Assembly (NCBI RefSeq): GCF_050410795.1
Contig: NZ_CP191258.1
Span: forward strand, 2,046,001-2,110,000
Direction of reading: 5' to 3'
Source of the DNA: Fontivita pretiosa
GTDB taxonomy: Bacteria; Planctomycetota; Phycisphaerae; Tepidisphaerales; Tepidisphaeraceae
DNA: 64,000 nt
This document shows positions 43,027-50,161 of the stretch, piece after piece. The position numbers were made by a program, and so were the translations under genes. The notes under the pieces are model-generated. The model saw only the letters and a list, made by a program, of their open reading frames with translations, had not been told where the DNA came from and did not search any database. The first letter of the stretch is position 1. Every line of letters begins with the position of its first letter.

Positions 43027-44070
43027 ACGGTACGGTGAGACACGCACCTTGCGGAAGTCCTCCGCCAGCACGGTCTCGGCGTGCCCGTCGGCAAAGCCGA
43101 CGTTGATCCGGCCATTGCGCACTTCCCAGAAATTCGAGCCGTACTGTTTGGCGGCGCCATGGCGAGTATAGGGAATCCTGCGCCCCAGCCACGGCGTCTT
43201 TGCCACGCCCTCCAGCGTTCCCTTGATCTCGTCGGGGATGCTGGTGTTGTTCTCGATGTAGTTGGTGGAGTAAGCCTGCGTGGCGGAGTAATCCAGCCCG
43301 TTGGCATTGCCGGGCACCGAGCTGACGACCGCTCCGTTGGGCCCGACGATGGGACGAACCCCGCAGTCGGCGAACAGCAGCGTCTCAGCCGGACGGATCA
43401 CCTTGTCCAGCCGCGCGTCCAGCGGCCGGCCGGTCTTCTTCATCCCGGGATAGACGCTGGTGCTCATCCACACCCCCACGTTGCCGCTGTAGTTGAATTG
43501 CCCGAAGCCATCGGACTTGGTCAAGGAGGCAATGTCCACATTGATGCCGTAACTCAGCGGGGTGTAGAAGTTCAGCCCGAGGTTCACGATCATCAGATAT
43601 CCGGATGGATTGGCGTCGATCCATGGATCGGATGGGCAGCGGAAGACCTGGCTCTTGTCGCGGCTTTCGAAGAACGTCTGCCCGCTGCGGTCGCCCAGAT
43701 AGATCAGCAGACCCGACGCCCAGTCCGCGGGAACGGGGACATTTCCGCCCAGGCGATAGATGAACTTTCGGCGATAGGTGTCGTGGGCGATGACGGTTTC
43801 CTTTTCGCTGGCGGGCTGGATGTGGCCTTTGCGGTCGGTGGCCATGATCGTCGCCGCCGTCGAGAGCTGCGAGAGATTGGCCAGGCATTTGACGGTATTG
43901 GCCGCCTGACGGGCGCGATTCAGCGTCGGCAGCAGCACGGCGATCAGGACCGCGATGATGCCGATGACCACCAGCAATTCGACGAGTGTAAATGCGCTTC
44001 GGGGGATTGGGATGGGGACGACGCTGTGGCCGGCGCGACGGGATGCACCAGACGGCCGCTTGCTGTTCAT
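43021..44070 (-). CDS. Prepilin-type N-terminal cleavage/methylation protein
   Basis: A 349-residue protein with a basic leader (NSKRPSGASRRAGHSVV) and FTLVELLVVIGIIAVLIAVLLP, followed by RARQAANTVKCLANLSQLST. The C-terminal half ends in NVGFADGHAETVLAEDFRKV, the H/DG-type element of planctomycete pseudopilins. The Met at NSKRPSG has AGGTG upstream; the longer upstream frame is unconvincing. The stop codon falls inside a duplicated REP fragment, so the last residues may have been changed by that insertion. Confidence 0.85.
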   Translation of the reverse strand: MNSKRPSGASRRAGHSVVPIPIPRSAFTLVELLVVIGIIAVLIAVLLPTLNRARQAANTVKCLANLSQLSTAATIMATDRKGHIQPASEKETVIAHDTYRRKFIYRLGGNVPVPADWASGLLIYLGDRSGQTFFESRDKSQVFRCPSDPWIDANPSGYLMIVNLGLNFYTPLSYGINVDIASLTKSDGFGQFNYSGNVGVWMSTSVYPGMKKTGRPLDARLDKVIRPAETLLFADCGVRPIVGPNGAVVSSVPGNANGLDYSATQAYSTNYIENNTSIPDEIKGTLEGVAKTPWLGRRIPYTRHGAAKQYGSNFWEVRNGRINVGFADGHAETVLAEDFRKVRVSPYRF

Positions 44071-44259
44071 ACGGACACCTCGCGACGAAGGGGGCGCGCG
44101 GCACAGCAGCTCAAGCAGACGCGCGCAGAGGCAACGCGACAGACGACGCCTGACGGTGCCGCGGTCAAGCGCCGCGGCCCGCAGTTTCATTGAGTTTAAA
44201 CGGTTCAACAAACGGTTTCAAGCAAAATCCACAATCCCGCCAGGCGTGGCGGAGCGGCC

Positions 44260-45990
44260 TCAAACCGCGTCGGCGCAGCGGCGTGTCCGCCCAAGCAGCG
44301 GCCACAGGGCCACGCCCGCCGCCACCGCCACGCACACCATCGCAAACACGTCGCCAAAACGGGTATAGACCGTCAGGCGATCGTCGATCAGCAGCCTCTG
44401 TCGGCTGGTGCCGGCGGTGCGGACGGGGATCAGGCCATGCGTTCGTCCCACCGAGTCGATAAAGCCGCTGATGCCGGTGTTGTCGGCGCGGGCGGTCGGC
44501 ACGCGGTTTTCGATGCTGCGGAAGATCGCCGCTTGGAGATGCTGCGCCTGCTGCACCCCGCGGAACCAGCCGTCGTTGGTGATGTTGACCAGAATATCAG
44601 CCCGCTTGCGACGCGGGTCGGAAGCGTTGTTCGGTGGACGGAACATCCTGGCGATCAGCGCCGCGTCGGTGTCCTCGAAACAGATCGGCGTCACCAGCCG
44701 CCACGAACGCGAGCCAACGCGATCGCCATCGCCGCCATCCAGTGTGAACACGGTCATGGCTGACGGATCGGCCGCGACCAGGGGGTAGTCAACCGAGTAG
44801 GCGGCCAACCAGCGCAGCACGCGATAGATCGCCGGCGCAGACTCACGCAAGGGCAGGAACTCGGCGAAGGGCACGAGGTGGATCTTGTCATAGCGCGCTT
44901 CGGATTGCCGGCCGCTGCGGTCATAGAAGAACGCGGCGTTGCGAATGTCGGTGGCACGGCGCGAGCCGATCGTGCCCTGCCAGCCGCCGACGAAATACCC
45001 GCCGGTGATCAGCGCCACGCGATGGGTTGCGGTCAGCTCGCTGAGCATCTGGTGGGTCTGCTGAAGGAACGCGGCGCCGCCCAGGCCCGGCTCAGTCCGC
45101 GCTTCCACATTCAGCGCGGGCATGACCGTCTCGGACCAGACGACCAGATCGACCGGCGGTTGTGTCGCGGATCCGCCGGCTGTCTGCCGCAGCGCCTGTC
45201 GCGTCAGGCCGAAGTGAAAATCGATCTGCTGCTGCTGGGTGACCGGCTGTCGCCCCCCCCTCTCATGCGGAAAGTTCGGCTGAACGACCAGGACGACGGG
45301 TCCGGGGCGGATGGTGTGCCACATCTGCGCCATGCGGAAGATGCCGTAGCCCAGCACGCCCAGCAGCACCGGCAGCGTCAGTGCCGCGGCCGCGGCCACC
45401 GCACGTCGCGCCGGATGGAAGATCGCAAACAAGACGATTGCGTTGATCAGCGCCACCCAGAAGCTCACGCCATAAACGCCGGCAAAGTCGGCGATCTGGC
45501 ACATCGTCGGCAGCGGCGACTGGGTGTGCCCCAGGAATGCCCAGGGAAAGCCGCTCAACAGGAACCCGCGGAGCCATTCGGTGGCGGTCCAGATTGCGGC
45601 GATAAGCATCGCCGAAGCGAAAATCCCCCCGCCGTGCGTTCGTTCGGCGTGGCGCGGCTGGAGCAATCGCCCCAGGTGCATCAGTGCGCCTGCCATTCCC
45701 CAGAACAGCGCCAGGTACAGGACCAGGCCGATCGTTCCCGGGATCGTCGCCCGCCACAGCCACCCCAGGCTGAACGCGAAGAACGCTGCCCCCCCCAGCC
45801 ACCCCCATCCGAACGCCGCGCGTACCGTGCGCGCCGGACGAACTGCGACCAGCCACGGCACCAACCCGATCCACGCCAGGTAAAACTGCCCCACGGGCGC
45901 CAGCGCGGCAAACAGCAGCAGCGCCGAGGCGACCAGAAGCGCCATCCGACGAAGGACGCCGGTCGATTCTGTGGTGCCGATCCAACTCAC
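44260..45990 (-). CDS. lnt: Apolipoprotein N-acyltransferase
   Basis: A 576-residue inner-membrane enzyme that N-acylates lipoproteins. The N-terminal half has six to eight membrane segments; the nitrilase-like domain carries the triad Glu287 (VWSETVMP), Lys369 (YDKIHLVPFAEFLP) and Cys437 (TPICFED). A final membrane helix closes the protein. The start is GTG. It lies between two prepilin-like genes on the same strand. The lipoprotein amidase at 17630 would be a possible client. Confidence 0.92.
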   Translation of the reverse strand: MSWIGTTESTGVLRRMALLVASALLLFAALAPVGQFYLAWIGLVPWLVAVRPARTVRAAFGWGWLGGAAFFAFSLGWLWRATIPGTIGLVLYLALFWGMAGALMHLGRLLQPRHAERTHGGGIFASAMLIAAIWTATEWLRGFLLSGFPWAFLGHTQSPLPTMCQIADFAGVYGVSFWVALINAIVLFAIFHPARRAVAAAAALTLPVLLGVLGYGIFRMAQMWHTIRPGPVVLVVQPNFPHERGGRQPVTQQQQIDFHFGLTRQALRQTAGGSATQPPVDLVVWSETVMPALNVEARTEPGLGGAAFLQQTHQMLSELTATHRVALITGGYFVGGWQGTIGSRRATDIRNAAFFYDRSGRQSEARYDKIHLVPFAEFLPLRESAPAIYRVLRWLAAYSVDYPLVAADPSAMTVFTLDGGDGDRVGSRSWRLVTPICFEDTDAALIARMFRPPNNASDPRRKRADILVNITNDGWFRGVQQAQHLQAAIFRSIENRVPTARADNTGISGFIDSVGRTHGLIPVRTAGTSRQRLLIDDRLTVYTRFGDVFAMVCVAVAAGVALWPLLGRTRRCADAV

Positions 45991-46059
45991 GCGCGTGCAT
46001 TGTACGCGCAGATCAGCAGATCGATGACCCGCCGCACGTTGATGATCGCGGGCGAACGC

Positions 46060-46818
46060 TCACTTGCCGTAGATGTCCCGCTGGAGCCGCCGCAGATCCT
46101 GGTTGTTCGGCTGCTGCGCGTTGGGATCGGGGAAGCGCTTGGCCTTGAACGTTCGGCGGTCGGTCCAGATCCTGAACTCCCCGTGGCCATCCACAAAGGT
46201 CATGTTGGTTCCCTTGACGTGGAAGAAGGCGGGAATATCGCCCCACAGATAGCCGCTGGGCAGTTGCAGGAACGAGCCGCGGTTGAAGCCTCGCTCGTCA
46301 TATTCCTCGATGAACACCAGGCGGTCGCTCTTGACCTGCGGGCCGAGCTTGGTGACCACCGGCGTGTTGAACGACGGGCTGCCGTTCAGGTAGGTCGGGA
46401 TTGAATAGCTGCGATAGTTGAACTTGTCGGTGGAGCTGGGACAGCGGTAGACCTCGGGGTTCTTGCAGTACTTCCACAACAACCCGGCGCGGATCGCCTC
46501 GGGCGTGTTCTGCATCGGGCCGACGTCGATTACCCATCCGTCCTGCTTATCGACGTTGGTCGGATCGCTGGCGCTGCCGGTCTCGGCGAAGACCAGCGCG
46601 CCCTTGTGCTCGTTGGCGTACATGATCCAGCCTGTGGTGAGCTGTCGCATGTTGGACAGGCAGGCGGTGCGGTTGGCGGCCTCACGCGCCTTGCTCAGCG
46701 ACGGCAACAGCACCGAAATCAGCACCGCGATGATGCCGATGACCACCAGCAACTCCACAAGCGTGAACGCGCCCCTGATGGCTGATCGCTTGGCACTGTT
46801 ACGTAACGGCCTTGACAT
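46060..46818 (-). CDS. Prepilin-type N-terminal cleavage/methylation protein
   Basis: A 252-residue pseudopilin-like protein. After the basic leader RPLRNSAKRSAIRGA comes FTLVELLVVIGIIAVLIS and LLPSLSKAREAANRTACLSN; MRQLTTGWIMYANEHKG is the typical next stretch, and NMTFVDGHGEFRIWTDRRTF the C-terminal H/DG element. CAGGAG lies upstream of the ATG. It follows the PhyH gene by 47 nt and precedes lnt by 69 nt on the same strand. Confidence 0.87.
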   Translation of the reverse strand: MSRPLRNSAKRSAIRGAFTLVELLVVIGIIAVLISVLLPSLSKAREAANRTACLSNMRQLTTGWIMYANEHKGALVFAETGSASDPTNVDKQDGWVIDVGPMQNTPEAIRAGLLWKYCKNPEVYRCPSSTDKFNYRSYSIPTYLNGSPSFNTPVVTKLGPQVKSDRLVFIEEYDERGFNRGSFLQLPSGYLWGDIPAFFHVKGTNMTFVDGHGEFRIWTDRRTFKAKRFPDPNAQQPNNQDLRRLQRDIYGK

Positions 46819-46865
46819 GGCACTGCTCTCCTGAACCCACGGTGCGTTTCCGGCGGATCAGTCGT

Positions 46866-47723
46866 TCAGTTCGTCGGAAACGGCACCTGTCCCTCACCCC
46901 TGGGACGCCGACCGCGCACGATCCACCCCGGTCGGCCCTTGCTCTGGCCCTCCAATTGCACGTTGTGCGGGCTGCGATATCCCAGTCGCACCAGCCGGCG
47001 CATCTTCCCGGTCGTGTTGATGTACGAACCATGGATCGTGAAGATGTTGAAACAGACCACGTCTCCCCGCCGCGCTGGCACAGGCACCGTGTCCTGCAGA
47101 CGATACTGCTCGACCGGCAGATGAGGCGTGCACCCCACGCCGTTTTCGTCTTTCGTCACGTGCTCCAGCGGCCCGAGCTTGTGCGATCCGGGCAGAAAAC
47201 GAATCTCGCCATTCTCGTGGCATGTGTCGTCCAGGTGCACCAGCACGTCCACGTAGCGGTCGTCGGCGTGCTTGTAGAACGCCCAGTCCTGGTGCATCGG
47301 GAACGGATGCCCCGTCTCCGGGGGCTTCACGTGCAGCGTGCTGTGATGCAACTCGACGCAATCCTCGCCCAGCAGATCCGCCATCGCGTCGGCCAGCTCC
47401 GGCTTGAGCACCGCCCGTGCCCAGGCGTCGCTGTAGTACTGAAGGTCGTGCAGCGCGATGAGTTTGGACTTCTGCTCGGTGGCCTGGTCCATGTATTTCC
47501 GCCGCCACGGACCTGTCCAGCCCACATCCTTGATCGCCCAGTGATCGATCAGCCAGTTGAGCTGTTCGGACAGCTCCTCGGTCTCCTGCGGGCTGAACAT
47601 CCCGGGCAGATGGACGAAGCCGTTTTCGCGGTAGAAGCGAATCTGCTGCGCCGTGAGCGCGCGGTGGGCTGACTCGTTCAGCGCACGTGTCTGTTGTGAT
47701 TGATTTGCGGTCAGGATCGACAT
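46866..47723 (-). CDS. Phytanoyl-CoA dioxygenase (PhyH) family protein
   Basis: A 285-residue Fe(II)/2-oxoglutarate-type oxygenase of the double-stranded beta-helix fold. Iron ligands are visible as His and Asp in FPMHQDWAFYKH and as His in FTIHGSYINTT; an Arg in RRLVRLGYRS would bind 2-oxoglutarate. FYRENGFVHLPGMFS is the family's start. The substrate is unknown. GAGGTG precedes the chosen ATG. It lies directly downstream of an AraC-type regulator on the same strand, which may control it. Confidence 0.87.
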   Translation of the reverse strand: MSILTANQSQQTRALNESAHRALTAQQIRFYRENGFVHLPGMFSPQETEELSEQLNWLIDHWAIKDVGWTGPWRRKYMDQATEQKSKLIALHDLQYYSDAWARAVLKPELADAMADLLGEDCVELHHSTLHVKPPETGHPFPMHQDWAFYKHADDRYVDVLVHLDDTCHENGEIRFLPGSHKLGPLEHVTKDENGVGCTPHLPVEQYRLQDTVPVPARRGDVVCFNIFTIHGSYINTTGKMRRLVRLGYRSPHNVQLEGQSKGRPGWIVRGRRPRGEGQVPFPTN

Positions 47724-47930
47724 CAGCACCTCATCCGATCGTAAGCGACGTGCACCGGCGCGCCCATCCGATTCGCGCGGACGCAACCACAGGGATCACT
47801 CTATCCTGTGAACTGCTCCGTACATAGGAGAATCTTCGGACGGGGTGGTTTGTAAAACGGACACGCTGCGTCGCTCGGGTCGTCTGGCCACGGCCGTGAC
47901 GATACGCTTCGCAAGGGTGCATGCCGTCCG

Positions 47931-49010
47931 TCAGCGCACGCCGGAAGCCGAAGCATCATCCCCAATCGTAGTACCGCTTCGTTTGAGAAACCGCGTTCCT
48001 CCGGTCCTGCGAAACTCGCCGGGTGTCAGCCCCATCTTCCGCCCGAACAGCGTGCTGAAGTAATGCGGATCGGGATACCCCACCGCCCGGGCAACCTGCT
48101 TGATCGACAGCTCGCGGTCCAGCAGCAACTGCGAGGCGGTCTGGATGCGGATGTTGGTCAGGTATTCCAGAATGGACATCTTCATGACGCGCTGGAACAG
48201 CCGGCTGAGATGGCGTTCGCTGAGATCGACCTGTGCGGCGACATCGCAGACGGAAATCGGACGGGAGAGATTGTCACGCAGATAGCGAGCGGCGGTGCGG
48301 GCGACGGCTTCGGCCTGGTCGTGCGGCGGGACATCGATCGCCTCGCCCGGCACCGCCCCGCCGGTCACCGCCCGCGCCGTATCCAGCAGCAGTTTGGTGA
48401 CCAGGGCCGCGATCGCGCGGGTATAGCCGGGCGACTGCTGGGCCATCTCCTCGCACAGAAGCTGTAGCGTGCGGTCCATCGTCGGTGCACACGACGCCAC
48501 CCAGCATCGCGATACGCTGAACGCGTGGATCAACGCGTCGATCGAGCGGTCGGCGTCGGTTGTCGCCGCCGCGGGCGGATGCCCCGCCGATGCCCCCGCC
48601 GGCGAAGTTGACGAACCGGACATCGGCTGCGCCGGAACCAGCGTGTAAGCCCAGAAATAGATCCGCAGCGGCTCGCCCCGGCCGGAGATGATCTCGTGCA
48701 TCTCGCCGGGCTTGGCGACGAACAGATCCCCCTTGCGGATCACGTAGTGGCGGTCCAGGATGCGAAACGTGCCCCGCCCGCTGTTGGCGTAGCAGATCTC
48801 GTAGAACGAGTGCGTGTGGGCGTAGTTCCGCCACCACTTCGAGCCCAGCACGCCCCAGTAAATGAAGTCGGCTCGATACGATCCCAGCCGAATGGAGATG
48901 GGCAGCTTGTTCAGGTCGTTGAAGCGGTCCTGAAGCGCCGTGGCCGACAGCCGCGCCGAAATCGGACGGTTCGACCCGCCCTTGGGAACCGATCGACCGT
49001 TCCTGGACAT
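47931..49010 (-). CDS. AraC-family transcriptional regulator
   Basis: A 359-residue regulator. An N-terminal cupin-type sensor (about 45-140; HTHSFYEICYANSGRGTFRI, VAKPGEMHEII) is followed by a linker and a C-terminal double helix-turn-helix (about 250-345) with PISVCDVAAQVDLSERHLSRLFQ and ELSIKQVARAVGYPDPHYFS. Such proteins usually sense a sugar or small metabolite. The TATAGT hexamer ends 6 nt before the ATG and no Shine-Dalgarno is seen, so the mRNA may be leaderless. The downstream PhyH gene is its closest target candidate. Confidence 0.88.
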   Translation of the reverse strand: MSRNGRSVPKGGSNRPISARLSATALQDRFNDLNKLPISIRLGSYRADFIYWGVLGSKWWRNYAHTHSFYEICYANSGRGTFRILDRHYVIRKGDLFVAKPGEMHEIISGRGEPLRIYFWAYTLVPAQPMSGSSTSPAGASAGHPPAAATTDADRSIDALIHAFSVSRCWVASCAPTMDRTLQLLCEEMAQQSPGYTRAIAALVTKLLLDTARAVTGGAVPGEAIDVPPHDQAEAVARTAARYLRDNLSRPISVCDVAAQVDLSERHLSRLFQRVMKMSILEYLTNIRIQTASQLLLDRELSIKQVARAVGYPDPHYFSTLFGRKMGLTPGEFRRTGGTRFLKRSGTTIGDDASASGVR

Positions 49011-49016
49011 CACGAA

Positions 49017-49048
49017 ACTATACGATCCGCATGCGATCCCGGCGTCAA
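49017..49048 (-). promoter_or_regulatory. Promoter candidate giving a leaderless araC-type mRNA
   Basis: On the minus strand TTGACG (49043-49048) and TATAGT (49017-49022) precede the regulator gene. The spacing of 20 nt is long. The start point 7 nt after TATAGT would be the A of the ATG. Confidence 0.4.
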
Positions 49049-49162
49049 GCACGCCGAAGTGCCCACCGCCAGGGCGCCAGAACCTCCGACGCCCGCGAAG
49101 CGCAGTGCAACCCGATCACTTCGCACGCCGCTTTGCTCAGGGGCGACTGGCGGTGGTTCCGC

Positions 49163-49912
49163 TTATCGCCGACCGCGTCGCAGCCCCATCAGCAGCGATC
49201 CAAGTCCGAGCACCAGCGACATCGTCGCCGGCTCGGGGATCAGCACCGGCGGGGCAAACTGCGAAACCGGCGTAATCGCGACGTTGTCGATCTGGGCGGC
49301 GATGCTCGGACGGGTGCCGGAGACGGTCTCGTCCAGATCAAACTCCACCTCCAGGACCGGATTCAACGTCGAGAAGCTGTTGGAGCTGAAGGCCTTGTAG
49401 ACGAAATAGCCGTTGGCTCCGTCTCCGCCATCCGCAGCGGTTCGCGATAGCGCCAACGTTTGTGCGTTGGCGGGGTTGGCCGGATCGACCAGTTCCGCCA
49501 GCGACAGGTCAAAATCCATCCCAAAGTTCCACAGGTAGGCGCTGAGCACGTAGTTGGTGTTCGGCGCCAGCGTGACAATCTGGGAGAACTTGGCCGTCGC
49601 GGTGCTTCCCAGCGGCCCCTGCGCGGCAAAGTTGCCCACCGTGGAAGCGGGACTGGGCGGATTGATCGGCGTGCCGACCTGGAAGCTGCCGGTCAGCGTC
49701 CAGCCAGTCGGAGCATTGTTCGGATTGGGCGAGCCGGGCTGCTCGAAATCGCCGTTGGTTACCAGCGCCGAACTGGTCGATTCCGATCCGGCCTGATACT
49801 GGTTCAACGGAAGCTGAGTTCCGGAGTTCGCACGTGCCGAAGCGCACAGCAGTGCGATTGAGACAACCCCCACCACAGCGCGCGGAAAAACCGAGCGAAA
49901 GCTGCGATGCAT
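49163..49912 (-). CDS. PEP-CTERM exported protein, unknown function
   Basis: A 249-residue exported protein: a signal peptide (AVVGVVSIALLCASARA), a carbohydrate-binding-like beta-sandwich (NGDFEQPGSPNPNNAPTGWT...FSQIVTLAPNTNYVLSAYLW), and a C-terminal sorting tag VLIPEPATMSLVLGLG plus helix and RRGRR. GAGGAGAGG precedes the ATG. It has a TTGACG-N18-CATAAT promoter and is divergent from the second fused sugar importer, which hints at a common glycan. Confidence 0.85.
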   Translation of the reverse strand: MHRSFRSVFPRAVVGVVSIALLCASARANSGTQLPLNQYQAGSESTSSALVTNGDFEQPGSPNPNNAPTGWTLTGSFQVGTPINPPSPASTVGNFAAQGPLGSTATAKFSQIVTLAPNTNYVLSAYLWNFGMDFDLSLAELVDPANPANAQTLALSRTAADGGDGANGYFVYKAFSSNSFSTLNPVLEVEFDLDETVSGTRPSIAAQIDNVAITPVSQFAPPVLIPEPATMSLVLGLGSLLMGLRRGRR

Positions 49913-49999
49913 TTTCCTCTCCTCTCCAACCTGCCAAGAGTAACGACGGGACCTGTCGATGGTTGCACAAACCGCAGCCATTCAACAAGCAGCTTCCAT

Positions 50000-50029
50000 A
50001 TTATGCCGATGCCGACGCGAAAACGTCAA
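50000..50029 (-). promoter_or_regulatory. Sigma70-type promoter for the PEP-CTERM gene
   Basis: On the minus strand TTGACG (50024-50029) and CATAAT (50000-50005) are separated by 18 nt. The leader would be about 80 nt. The same TTGACG-TT...N18 arrangement is seen before the other stand-alone PEP-CTERM gene at 61640. Confidence 0.55.
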
Positions 50030-50062
50030 CGAAAAACCATGCGTCGGCGTGCGAATCGGGTT

Positions 50063-50080
50063 ATCGGATGCATGTCCGAT
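50063..50080. promoter_or_regulatory. 18-nt palindrome between divergent genes (candidate operator)
   Basis: ATCGGA-TGCATG-TCCGAT is a perfect palindrome midway in the 249-nt spacer between the PEP-CTERM gene and the second fused importer. A dimeric regulator could bind here; the protein is unknown. Confidence 0.4.
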
Positions 50081-50161
50081 TTGTCGATCTGGTCGTATCA
50101 TCGTCGTCCGCTTGCGGTTTGCCCAGCCGCACGGATCATCTCTGCTCATAAGAGGTCCATT

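Noticed and set aside
41580..43106. Plus-strand frame overlapping the AI-2E transporter
   Set aside because: Arg/Pro/Ala-rich shadow of the real frame, with no motif or Shine-Dalgarno.
49907..50161. Upstream extension of the second fused importer to the ATG at 49907
   Set aside because: It would overlap the start of the divergent PEP-CTERM gene and its promoter, and the translation has no similarity to the first copy.
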